DNA of 39,471 nucleotides from positions 1 to 39,471 of the forward strand of contig JAAFHW010000018.1 of NCBI GenBank assembly GCA_013298525.1, in the 5' to 3' direction. Positions 1-7,282 of this stretch are shown piece by piece. Under the pieces are notes generated by a model. That model was not told the origin of the DNA, searched no databases, and saw nothing but the letters and a program-made list of their open reading frames with translations. A program made the translations under genes and the position numbers. Position 1 is the first letter of the stretch. The number at the start of each line of letters is the position of its first letter. This stretch comes from Flavobacteriia bacterium (lineage in GTDB: Bacteria; Bacteroidota; Bacteroidia; Flavobacteriales; Flavobacteriaceae).

Positions 1-355
1 CAGACGCTAAAGCCAGTAAGTCTGCATCACCTTGTATTGGATTAGCTGTTGCATCTGTTGCTCCTCCTTGATCATTTGGCCCTACTGCTAATTGAGCATC
101 GCCAGTTGCTAGAATTATACCTGTGTTTAATCCAATATTTGTTGTGTTTCCTCCTGTAAAACTTCCAACTTGATCACGAACCAAGTTAGCGTTTAATGCT
201 GAACCATTAAAAGTAACATTTGAGACAGTGATACCACCACCAAGTAAAACGTTTTGAACTAATTGATTTGGAGTTTGAGTTGTATTATTTACTACAAGCT
301 GTGCAAAAGTTGTATTAAAAAAAGCAACTAAAAATATAAGTAGAATTTTTTTCAT
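1..355 (-). CDS. choice-of-anchor L domain protein, N-terminal part
   Basis: The reading frame runs from an ATG at 353-355 leftwards off the window edge, so only about 118 N-terminal residues are seen. It begins with a signal peptide (MKKILLIFLVAFFNTTFAQ, probable cleavage near TFA-Q). The mature part has the choice-of-anchor L pattern: QLVQNVLLGGGITVSNVTFN, then a QVGSFTGG stretch, then GLNTGIILATGDA. In Bacteroidota this domain sits at the N-terminus of large surface or secreted proteins, usually exported by T9SS with a C-terminal sorting domain; that part lies outside the window. A GTCACAAATGTTA sequence lies 33-45 bp upstream of the start. The family assignment rests on pattern recognition of the first 100 residues. 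Confidence 0.8.
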   Translation of the reverse strand, partial: MKKILLIFLVAFFNTTFAQLVVNNTTQTPNQLVQNVLLGGGITVSNVTFNGSALNANLVRDQVGSFTGGNTTNIGLNTGIILATGDAQLAVGPNDQGGATDATANPIQGDADLLALAS

Positions 356-387
356 GTATTGAATAAACTAAAACGTTAATAAAAAAC

Positions 388-400
388 GTCACAAATGTTA
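388..400 (-). promoter_or_regulatory. 13-bp motif GTCACAAATGTTA upstream of the adhesin gene
   Basis: The same 13-mer recurs at 8537-8549 upstream of the SQR-like gene, in the same orientation relative to a minus-strand start. The longer copy is an imperfect palindrome (GTCAC-AAAT-GTTAC). It may be an operator or an upstream promoter element; no regulator is identified. Confidence 0.35.
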
Positions 401-442
401 ATTAATTGTTTAAAAACTTCAAATATAAACATTCCCACAAAA

Positions 443-459
443 TAACTTTGTTAAATTTG
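443..459 (+). promoter_or_regulatory. -7 promoter elements for the Nfu gene
   Basis: Two adjacent exact matches to the Bacteroidota -7 consensus TAnnTTTG occur: TAACTTTG at 443-450 and TAAATTTG at 452-459, 21-30 bp before the ATG at 481. No TTG -33 element sits at the usual 19-bp spacing. Confidence 0.5.
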
Positions 460-480
460 TTGAAAATTACACGAATCACT

Positions 481-1377
481 ATGAAAATTACTATAAAAGA
501 AACACAAAATCCAACAATTCTAAAATTTGAATTCCCTGATTTTATAACTCAAAATGAAAACTTCGAATTCAAAAACATTGACGAAGCTAAAAACTCACCT
601 CTAGCACAACAATTATTTTACCTTCCATTTGTAAAAACTGTTTACATTTCAGGAAATTTCATTGCCATCGAACGTTTCAGTATTGTAGATTGGAATGACG
701 TCAAATATGATGTGGCTGAGCAAATTGAAGAATATGTAAAAAATGGCGGAAAAATAATAATTGAAGATCCGCTTAGACCAAAAAAATCAGCAATTACTGT
801 CTATGGTGAAACTACTCCTAATCCTGCAACATTAAAATTTGTTGTCAACAAAAGAGTCACTAAAACTGCCGTTGAATTTAAAAATATCGACCAAACAATT
901 GCATCACCTTTAGCAAAAGAACTTTTTGGTTTTCCGTTTGTAAAAGAAATTTTTATCGATGAAAATTACATCTCTGTCACCAAATTCGACATCGCATCTT
1001 GGGAAGAAATTACGCTTGAAATTCGCACTTTTATTAAACAATTCATTGAAAATGGTGGCATAGTTGTCGATGAAACTATGATTATTCAAGACACCAAACA
1101 AGAAAAACAACAAATCAATAATTTCGATAATCTTGATACTACTTCACAACAGATTATCAACATCTTAGAAGAATATGTTAAACCAGCCGTTGCAGCCGAT
1201 GGCGGAAATATTTTGTTTGACTCCTTCGACCAAGATACAAAACGCGTAAAAGTTGTGCTTCAAGGTTCGTGCAATGGTTGTCCGTCATCAACATTCACTT
1301 TGAAAAACGGAATTGAAAATATGCTAAAAGATATGCTAAACGACCAAGACATTATCGTTGAAGCTTTAAACGCATAA
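481..1377 (+). CDS. Nfu-type Fe-S cluster scaffold/carrier with two N-terminal domains
   Basis: A 298-residue cytosolic protein. Two copies of the Nfu_N domain are visible (about residues 3-90 and 105-195), with matching stretches TQNPTILKFEF / TTPNPATLKFV and SPLAQQLFYLPFVK / SPLAKELFGFPFVK. They are followed by a NifU C-terminal domain (about 223-295) with the cluster-binding CNGC at Cys264/Cys267. Family members assemble or carry Fe-S clusters to client enzymes. The ATG at 481 is chosen because homology begins there and TAnnTTTG elements lie just upstream; an in-frame ATG at 406 is before these elements and would not be transcribed. No operon partner is evident. The N-domain duplication is typical of Bacteroidota members rather than a local anomaly. 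Confidence 0.9.
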   Translation: MKITIKETQNPTILKFEFPDFITQNENFEFKNIDEAKNSPLAQQLFYLPFVKTVYISGNFIAIERFSIVDWNDVKYDVAEQIEEYVKNGGKIIIEDPLRPKKSAITVYGETTPNPATLKFVVNKRVTKTAVEFKNIDQTIASPLAKELFGFPFVKEIFIDENYISVTKFDIASWEEITLEIRTFIKQFIENGGIVVDETMIIQDTKQEKQQINNFDNLDTTSQQIINILEEYVKPAVAADGGNILFDSFDQDTKRVKVVLQGSCNGCPSSTFTLKNGIENMLKDMLNDQDIIVEALNA

Positions 1378-1410
1378 ATTAATTTAGGAGCGAATGGTTC
1401 GAGAATTTTT

Positions 1411-1466
1411 GTAACCCCTATTCCTGCTTTCCTCTCGTCCAAAAAGACGAGATACAATCAGGGCTA
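1411..1466. other. candidate structured intergenic element
   Basis: A perfect 7-bp hairpin is formed by TCTCGTC (1433-1439) and GACGAGA (1446-1452) with loop CAAAAA. It is framed by CCTG (1423-1426), which can pair with CAGG (1459-1462). The framing words CCTATTCCTGCTTTCC and ATCAGGGCTAG resemble an intergenic element I recall as recurrent in flavobacterial genomes. It could be a structured RNA or a dispersed repeat. No T-tract follows, so it is not a simple terminator. Confidence 0.4.
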
Positions 1467-1524
1467 GATAGCAATTGTATTGAATAAATTCAGTAGTTTT
1501 AACCAACCAATAACCAAAATACGA

Positions 1525-3291
1525 ATGAAAAATTTGAAAACAATTTTTTTCTTCATTTTACTTTCACTATTACTAGTAAATTGTAAATCGGGAGAAACAT
1601 CAGTAGATTTCAAAAAATTAACCGAAAGTTATTTTGACGAAAAAAACATTCTAAATCCTTTAGAAGCAACAATAAATGGTCAAAACAAATACAACGACCA
1701 ATTGCAGTTTGAAATGACGGATTCTTTCAGAAAAAAACAAGCTGAATTTTTCGACAAATACGAAACCGAACTTTCAAAAATCGATTTTGAATCACTTTCT
1801 GATGAAGAAAAAAACAGTTTCGACATCATTAAATGGGAAGTTGCTGTTGGAAAAGATTTACTTCAACAAAATGCTAATCTTACACCTATTCATCAATTTT
1901 GGGGAACACATTTAACTATGGCGCAATTAGCAGCAGGAGAAAGCGCACAACCATTCAAAACTGAGAAAGATTACAAAAACTTCTTGAAAAGAATGGATTT
2001 GTATGCTGTTTGGTTAGATTCTGCAATAGTTTATATGAAAAAAGGAATCGATAAAAATGTAGTTTTACCAAAAGTTTTGTCTTTCAAAGTATTAAATCAA
2101 TTTGATGAAATGATTACTCAGAAAGCTGAAGACAATATTTTTTACACCACTATAAAATCAATACCTTCTGAAATTACCGAAGCTCAAAAAGAAACGCTAA
2201 AAAAAGAATACGCTTCAACAATCAACGAAAAACTGCTTCCGAGATTTAAGAAAATGACTGCTTTCATAAAATCTGAGTATCTTCCAAAATCTAGAAACAC
2301 TAGCGGAATTGGAGCGTTACCAAATGGCGCTAATTTATATAAAGCCTATGTAAAACAATGGACTACAACCGAAATGACTCCAGAAGAAATTCATACTCTA
2401 GGACTTCAAGAAGTAGCTAGATTGAAATCAGAAATGGAAAAAGTGAAAACCGAAGTCGGATTTAAAGGAACCATAAAAGAGTTTTTCGATTACGTTAGAA
2501 ACAAATCCGAATTAAAACCTTTCAAAAAACCGGAAGAAGTAATTGCCAATTTTGAAAAATACCACGAAACAATAAAACCAAACGTTGATAAATTATTTTC
2601 ATTACAACCAAAAACGGCTTTTCAAATAAAAAGAACTGAAGCTTTTAGAGAAAAAACAGCTAGTGCCGAATATGTTCAAGGTGCAGCCGATGGTTCTCGC
2701 CCAGGAACTTTTTATGTTCCAATTCCAGATGTGAAAAATTATAATTATTATGCCGATGAGGATTTGTTTCTTCACGAAGCCATTCCAGGACATCATTTTC
2801 AAATTTCTTTACAACAAGAAAATGAAGCTTTGCCCGATTTTAGAAAATTCAATTGGTTTGGAGCTTATGGTGAAGGTTGGGCTTTATACACCGAAAGTTT
2901 AGGAAAAGAATTAGGTTTATACAAAGACCCATATCAATATTTCGGAATGTTAGGTAGCGAAATGCATCGAGCCATTCGTTTGGTGGTTGACACCGGAATG
3001 CATTCTAAAGGTTGGACACGCGAACAAGCCATTCAATATTCTATAGACAACGAGGCTGAAAGTGAAGCAAGTATTATTTCAGAAATTGAGCGTTATATGG
3101 CAGTTCCAGGACAAGCTTTATCGTATAAAATTGGTCAGTTAAAAATAATTGAACTCCGCAAAAAAGCCGAAAAAGAATTAGGTTCCAAATTTGACATCAA
3201 AAAATACCACCAAATTGTATTAGAATCAGGTGTAATGCCATTAGCTCTTCTTGAGAAAAAAGTAGATAATTGGATTAAAGCAAGTAAATAA
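1525..3291 (+). CDS. DUF885 family lipoprotein, metallopeptidase-like
   Basis: A 588-residue protein. It starts with a lipoprotein signal peptide, MKNLKTIFFFILLSLLLVNC, with the lipobox Cys at 20, so the mature protein should be anchored at the cell envelope. The DUF885 domain covers most of the rest and contains the zinc-peptidase-like motif HEAIPGHH at 417-424, followed about 26 residues later by GEGWALYTE (Glu450), the spacing expected for an HExxPGH...EGWA metalloenzyme. Family members are thought to be carboxypeptidase or dipeptidase-like; the substrate is unknown. The ATG at 1525 is preferred over one at 1480 because it starts the signal peptide. A strong hairpin terminator follows directly. 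Confidence 0.88.
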   Translation: MKNLKTIFFFILLSLLLVNCKSGETSVDFKKLTESYFDEKNILNPLEATINGQNKYNDQLQFEMTDSFRKKQAEFFDKYETELSKIDFESLSDEEKNSFDIIKWEVAVGKDLLQQNANLTPIHQFWGTHLTMAQLAAGESAQPFKTEKDYKNFLKRMDLYAVWLDSAIVYMKKGIDKNVVLPKVLSFKVLNQFDEMITQKAEDNIFYTTIKSIPSEITEAQKETLKKEYASTINEKLLPRFKKMTAFIKSEYLPKSRNTSGIGALPNGANLYKAYVKQWTTTEMTPEEIHTLGLQEVARLKSEMEKVKTEVGFKGTIKEFFDYVRNKSELKPFKKPEEVIANFEKYHETIKPNVDKLFSLQPKTAFQIKRTEAFREKTASAEYVQGAADGSRPGTFYVPIPDVKNYNYYADEDLFLHEAIPGHHFQISLQQENEALPDFRKFNWFGAYGEGWALYTESLGKELGLYKDPYQYFGMLGSEMHRAIRLVVDTGMHSKGWTREQAIQYSIDNEAESEASIISEIERYMAVPGQALSYKIGQLKIIELRKKAEKELGSKFDIKKYHQIVLESGVMPLALLEKKVDNWIKASK

Positions 3292-3326
3292 AAAAAAGCC
3301 TTTCGTAACTGAAAGGCTTTTTTTTT
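3292..3326. terminator. bidirectional Rho-independent terminator
   Basis: AAAGCCTTTC and GAAAGGCTTT flank the loop GTAACT (3305-3310), with an A-tract on the left and a T-tract on the right. It serves the DUF885 gene (+) and the convergent minus-strand gene ending at 3325. Confidence 0.9.
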
Positions 3327-4092
3327 AAGCAGTAACTTCTTCCGAAGATTTTAAGTTTATTGGTTTTCCGTCAACGTCATAAAATTGATAACGGTATTTC
3401 AATTTTCCGTTTACTTCTTCTATATCAACATGCATTTGGTAAAAACCATTATTCCATTCTACAATGATATCAAAATAGTAATCACCAACTCCAAAGCTCG
3501 TTGGCAAATTACTTACATAAACCAATTTTTTAGATTTTAAATTTAAAGTATTTACCTCTATATTATTGTACGCACCAACATCCTCGTTATCGAAAGTTCT
3601 TCCCATATAACTATATTCCTTGGCTTTCTTCTTGCTTTTACCTTCTTTCGGATCGTTATAAATATCCTTCACAGAAAAGATTACATCTTTCAATGAAAAT
3701 TTTCCAACATTTACTAAAGAGAATTTCAATTGATGAATGTAGGTAATACGTTGTCCTTTTTTTCGTGGTTCATCATCAGTTAAATCAGAACTTTCGCCTA
3801 AATCAATATCTTTAATTTCAATGATAGGAATGTTCTGACCAGCAATTTGAGTCATTACTTCAGGTTTGGATTCATCTTTGTAATCTGCATCGACAAATTG
3901 CTCTTTAGTTTCTTGAATTTCGTCACTTAAAACATCAATTTTTTTATTGGCAATATCAATTTCAGTTTCACTTTTTTCTTCAATAGAAATCGCTTCGTTG
4001 CTTGAACGATACAGCGAAAACAATGCACCGGTTATCAATGCAAAACCAATAAAAGCTAAAATAAGTGCTGTCATAGACGGATTTCTTTTCAT
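3325..4092 (-). CDS. membrane-anchored protein of unknown function
   Basis: 255 residues, family not recognised. A short basic N-terminus (MKRNPS) leads into one hydrophobic helix (about residues 7-28), then an acidic and lysine-rich stretch (about 30-75) with coiled-coil-like spacing. After this comes a beta-rich globular part (about 105-245) with FSLVNVGKFSLKDVIFSVKD and a Tyr-rich end. This suggests a signal-anchor protein with its body outside the cytoplasmic membrane. It stands alone, with a terminator on its 3' side and a -7 element about 40 bp before the ATG. The reading frame is long, uninterrupted and has codon use like its neighbours, so it is surely coding. Confidence 0.8.
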   Translation of the reverse strand: MKRNPSMTALILAFIGFALITGALFSLYRSSNEAISIEEKSETEIDIANKKIDVLSDEIQETKEQFVDADYKDESKPEVMTQIAGQNIPIIEIKDIDLGESSDLTDDEPRKKGQRITYIHQLKFSLVNVGKFSLKDVIFSVKDIYNDPKEGKSKKKAKEYSYMGRTFDNEDVGAYNNIEVNTLNLKSKKLVYVSNLPTSFGVGDYYFDIIVEWNNGFYQMHVDIEEVNGKLKYRYQFYDVDGKPINLKSSEEVTA

Positions 4093-4130
4093 TCCAATAA
4101 ATTGGTTAAAACTCAGACTTAGAGATTATA

Positions 4131-4157
4131 CAAAAATACTCATTGAATAGGAATCAA
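4131..4157 (-). promoter_or_regulatory. promoter for the unknown membrane-anchored gene
   Basis: On the minus strand TATTTTTG (4131-4138) fits TAnnTTTG exactly. A TTG -33 element (CAA at 4155-4157 on plus) lies 16 bp upstream, slightly short of the usual 19. Confidence 0.45.
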
Positions 4158-4211
4158 TTTTAGTTAAAAAAATAAGTTCTTAACATAGAAATTAACCGAT
4201 TGTGTAGAAAT

Positions 4212-4243
4212 AAAAAAAGTCCAAACTCTCGTTTGGACTTTTT
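4212..4243 (-). terminator. second copy of the tRNA-Leu terminator
   Basis: AGTCCAAAC (4218-4226) pairs with GTTTGGACT (4231-4239) around loop TCTC; seven A residues on the plus strand give a T-tract on the minus strand. It belongs to a 49-bp segment duplicated from 4306-4354. Confidence 0.8.
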
Positions 4244-4305
4244 GTGCGGATAATAGGACTTACTTCGACTTCGCTCAGCATAAACTTCTCGTCCTTTTTG
4301 CCCAC

Positions 4306-4337
4306 AAAAAAAGTCCAAACTTTCATTTGGACGTTTT
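4306..4337 (-). terminator. Rho-independent terminator of tRNA-Leu
   Basis: GTCCAAA (4313-4319) pairs with TTTGGAC (4326-4332), and A residues at 4306-4312 give a T-tract on the minus strand, immediately after the tRNA 3' end. Confidence 0.75.
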
Positions 4338-4338
4338 G

Positions 4339-4420
4339 TGCGGATAATAGGACTCGAACCTACACGCCTTGCGGCACCAGATCCTAAGTCTGGCATGTCT
4401 ACCAATTTCACCATATCCGC
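4339..4420 (-). tRNA. tRNA-Leu(UAG)
   Basis: The minus strand reads as a type II tRNA. The acceptor stem is GCGGATA/TATCCGC with discriminator A. The D-arm contains GGTGAAATTGGTAGACA. The anticodon stem CCAGA/TCTGG encloses loop CTTAGGA, giving anticodon UAG. A long variable arm has stem TGCC/GGCG, and the T-loop is GGTTCGAGTCC. CCA is not encoded. It is followed by two tandem terminators because of the local duplication. Confidence 0.95.
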
Positions 4421-4499
4421 GAAAATTGTGAGTGCAAATATAAGAATAATTCTTAATTACAAATTATGAAATAGGAATTTTTTTTAAAACTCTTTTTCG

Positions 4500-4507
4500 T
4501 ACTTTTG
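4500..4507 (+). promoter_or_regulatory. -7 element for the M20 dipeptidase
   Basis: TACTTTTG matches TAnnTTTG exactly and ends 23 bp before the ATG at 4531. No clear TTG lies at the -33 position. Confidence 0.5.
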
Positions 4508-4530
4508 AATTTCAAAATAAACCATTAAAA

Positions 4531-5919
4531 ATGAATAATATAAAACAATACGTTCAAGAAAACAAAGAGCGTTTTCTAAACGAATTAATCGAATTATTAA
4601 AAATTCCTTCTGTAAGTGCGGATACGGCTTACTCTCAAGATGTGATTGATACTGCCAATGCTGTGAAAGTTTCACTAGAAAAAGCAGGTTGCAATCATGT
4701 TGAAATTTGTGAAACTCCAGGTTACCCAATTGTCTTTGGAGAACATATTATTGATAAAAATCTTCCAACGGTTTTGGTTTACGGACATTATGACGTTCAA
4801 CCACCAGATCCAATGGAGCTTTGGACTTCTCCTCCATTTGAACCTGTAATAAAAACCACAGAAATTCATCCAGAAGGTGCTATTTTCGCTCGTGGTGCTT
4901 GTGACGATAAAGGTCAAATGTACATGCATGTGAAAGCATTTGAATACATGATTCAAAACAATTGCTTGCCTTGCAACGTAAAATTCATGATTGAAGGTGA
5001 GGAAGAAGTTGGTTCAAAAAGTTTATCATGGTTTGTCACTCAAAATCAAGAAAAACTAGCCAATGATGTTATTTTAATTTCGGATACCGGAATGATTTCT
5101 AACCAACAACCGTCAATTACAACAGGATTGCGTGGTTTAAGTTACGTTGAAGTGGAAGTTACAGGACCAAATCGTGACTTACATTCTGGACTTTATGGTG
5201 GCGCAGTTGCAAATCCAATAAATGTTTTGGCAAAAATGATTGCCTCACTTCATGACGAAAACAATCACATCACTATTCCAGGATTTTATGATAATGTAGA
5301 AGAATTATCGTTAGAAGAAAGAGCCGAAATGGCAAAAGCACCTTTCAATTTAGATAATTATAAAAAAGCATTGAACCTTAACGACATTTATGGTGAAAAA
5401 GGATATGTTACCAACGAAAGAAATTCCATTCGTCCAACGCTAGACGTAAACGGAATTTGGGGCGGATATACTGGCGAAGGTGCAAAAACTGTAATTGCAA
5501 GTCAGGCATTTGCTAAAATATCTATGCGTTTGGTACCAAATCAAGATTGGGAAGAAATTACTGAATTGTTTACTAAACACTTTGAAAGCATTGCTCCTTC
5601 TGGCGTAACAGTAAAAGTAAAACCTCATCATGGCGGACAAGGTTATGTAACTCCAATCGACAGTATTGGATATCAAGCTGCTAATAAAGCTTACACTGAA
5701 ACTTTTGGAGTTCCTGCGATTCCTGTTCGTTCTGGTGGAAGTATTCCAATTGTTGCTTTATTCGAAAAAGAATTAAAATCAAAAACTATATTAATGGGAT
5801 TCGGATTAGATTCTGATGCTATTCACTCACCAAACGAACATTTTGGAATTTTTAATTACTTAAAAGGTATTGAAACTATTCCTTTATTTTATAAGTATTT
5901 TGTGGAAATGAGTAAATAA
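4531..5919 (+). CDS. M20 family metallodipeptidase
   Basis: 462 residues, normal length for a cytosolic M20/M25/M40 dipeptidase. Metal- and catalysis-associated motifs are all present: GHYDVQP with His86 and Asp88, ACDDKGQ with Asp125/Asp126, EGEEEVGS at 155-162, SDTGM, the lid-domain motif DLHSGLYGG with His218, and the C-terminal ligand in PNEHF (His437). Family members hydrolyse dipeptides or related small amide substrates with a di-zinc centre; the exact substrate cannot be told. It is monocistronic: its own -7 element lies upstream and a hairpin terminator downstream. The start is unambiguous, as homology begins within the first ten residues. Confidence 0.92.
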   Translation: MNNIKQYVQENKERFLNELIELLKIPSVSADTAYSQDVIDTANAVKVSLEKAGCNHVEICETPGYPIVFGEHIIDKNLPTVLVYGHYDVQPPDPMELWTSPPFEPVIKTTEIHPEGAIFARGACDDKGQMYMHVKAFEYMIQNNCLPCNVKFMIEGEEEVGSKSLSWFVTQNQEKLANDVILISDTGMISNQQPSITTGLRGLSYVEVEVTGPNRDLHSGLYGGAVANPINVLAKMIASLHDENNHITIPGFYDNVEELSLEERAEMAKAPFNLDNYKKALNLNDIYGEKGYVTNERNSIRPTLDVNGIWGGYTGEGAKTVIASQAFAKISMRLVPNQDWEEITELFTKHFESIAPSGVTVKVKPHHGGQGYVTPIDSIGYQAANKAYTETFGVPAIPVRSGGSIPIVALFEKELKSKTILMGFGLDSDAIHSPNEHFGIFNYLKGIETIPLFYKYFVEMSK

Positions 5920-5942
5920 TTCAACCACAAACTCAAAATTTT

Positions 5943-5978
5943 AAATCCGTTCATTCTTAATTGAGTGAACGGATTTTT
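5943..5978 (+). terminator. Rho-independent terminator of the dipeptidase gene
   Basis: AAATCCGTTCA (5943-5953) pairs with TGAACGGATTT (5966-5976), an 11-bp stem followed by T residues. Confidence 0.85.
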
Positions 5979-6055
5979 CTTTTAAAACAATCTGTGAATC
6001 AGTGGCTAACAAAAGTAATTTTCAACATTTTACAACATTATAAAATTTTTGGCGT

Positions 6056-6063
6056 TAAATTTG
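6056..6063 (+). promoter_or_regulatory. -7 element for the DUF4407 gene
   Basis: TAAATTTG matches TAnnTTTG exactly, 32 bp before the ATG at 6096. It excludes the upstream in-frame start at 5961, which would also overlap the previous gene's terminator. Confidence 0.5.
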
Positions 6064-6095
6064 TATTACAATCATCAAATCAAAATCAATCAATC

Positions 6096-7196
6096 ATGTT
6101 AAAACGTTTTTTTATTCTTTGTTCTGGTGTCGATACTGACATTGTGAACGGTTGTTCCAACGGCGAACAAAACAAATATGCTGGAATTGGAGCCACAGTG
6201 TTCTTCACAGCAATTATGGCTTTTATAGCCAGTAGTTATGCACTTTTCACGGTTTTTGACAATGTCTATACCGCAGTTTTCTTTGGTTTAGTTTGGGGAT
6301 TTTTAATCTTCAATCTCGATAGATTTATTGTTTCAACCATCAAAAAACGTGATAATTTTCTTGACGAATTTATTCAGGCAACACCTCGAATTGCTTTGGC
6401 GATTATTATTGCAATTGTAATTTCAAAACCATTGGAAATCAAAATCTTTCAGAAAGAAATTGAAACCGTTTTGTTGAAAGAGAAAAACGAAATGGCAATG
6501 GCAAACAAAAAACAAGTGACCAACTATTTTCAAAGCGATGTTGATAAAAACAAAGCCGAAATCGATAGCCTGAAAAGTGATATTACCAAAAAAGAAAAAG
6601 AAGTAAACGATTTATATGCAACTTATATTACCGAAGCCGAAGGAACATCTGGAACTAAAAAGCTAGGTAAAGGTCCAGTTTATGCCGAAAAAAGATTGAA
6701 ACACGATGCACAATTAAAGCAATTGGATTCGTTAAAAGCAATTAACGTACTAAAAATTACCGAAAAAGAAGCCAAAGCCAAAACGCTACAAGCTGATTTA
6801 GATAAAAAAGTAACCGAAACACAACCAATTATTGATGGTTTTGATGGATTAATGGCTCGAATTAATGCTTTGAATAAATTGCCTTGGTTGCCTTCATTTT
6901 TTATAATGCTTTTATTTTTAGCAATTGAAACTTCGCCAATTATTGCCAAATTACTTTCTCCAAGAGGCGAATACGATTTTAAGCAAGAAGATGCCGAAAT
7001 GGGAATTAAAAATGTACTAGCACAAAATCGTTATCAAAGTGATTTGCAACGAAAAACCGATGCAGAAATTTACGATAAAGTCTATGCTGACATCAAAGAC
7101 GACAAAGAATTATACAATTATAAGAAAAAAGGTGCATTGGAATTATTGAAGTTACAAGCCGATGGATTTGTTGAAAAACAGAAGAAGTCGATGTAG
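6096..7196 (+). CDS. DUF4407 domain membrane protein
   Basis: 366 residues. The N-terminus MLKRFFILCSGVDTDIVNGC is characteristic of DUF4407. Three membrane helices follow (about residues 30-48, 55-75 and 92-110), the second ending in FNLDRFIV. Then comes a long charged segment (about 120-265) with heptad-like Lys/Glu spacing that looks like a coiled coil. A fourth helix (about 270-290, SFFIMLLFLAIETSPI) and a charged C-terminal tail complete it. The biochemical role of the family is unknown. Start chosen at the ATG after the -7 element. A 12-bp-stem terminator follows, shared with the convergent flavoprotein gene. Confidence 0.85.
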   Translation: MLKRFFILCSGVDTDIVNGCSNGEQNKYAGIGATVFFTAIMAFIASSYALFTVFDNVYTAVFFGLVWGFLIFNLDRFIVSTIKKRDNFLDEFIQATPRIALAIIIAIVISKPLEIKIFQKEIETVLLKEKNEMAMANKKQVTNYFQSDVDKNKAEIDSLKSDITKKEKEVNDLYATYITEAEGTSGTKKLGKGPVYAEKRLKHDAQLKQLDSLKAINVLKITEKEAKAKTLQADLDKKVTETQPIIDGFDGLMARINALNKLPWLPSFFIMLLFLAIETSPIIAKLLSPRGEYDFKQEDAEMGIKNVLAQNRYQSDLQRKTDAEIYDKVYADIKDDKELYNYKKKGALELLKLQADGFVEKQKKSM

Positions 7197-7225
7197 ATAT
7201 TCATAACCACAAAAGACACAAAAGG

Positions 7226-7262
7226 AAACCCGATAAAGTTAATTTATCGGGTTTCAATTTTT
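7226..7262. terminator. bidirectional Rho-independent terminator
   Basis: AAACCCGATAAA (7226-7237) pairs with TTTATCGGGTTT (7243-7254), a perfect 12-bp stem between two convergent genes, followed by a T-rich run on the plus side. Confidence 0.88.
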
Positions 7263-7282
7263 AAAAACTTAGTGGTTAAATT

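Larger units (their letters stand above)
4212..4354. repeat. imperfect 49-bp direct duplication of tRNA-Leu 3' end plus terminator
   Basis: 4212-4260 matches 4306-4354 at an offset of 94 bp, with scattered mismatches in the hairpin. The last 17 bases, GTGCGGATAATAGGACT (4244-4260 and 4338-4354), are identical; they include the tRNA 3' acceptor strand. Between the copies, 4261-4285 carries TACTTCGACTTCGCTCAGC, a sequence type that recurs as a short dispersed repeat in flavobacterial genomes. Confidence 0.8.

Noticed and set aside
4160..4414. 84-residue open frame across the tRNA-Leu locus
   Set aside because: It reads through the tRNA gene, its two terminators and the duplicated segment; the tRNA structure explains the sequence.
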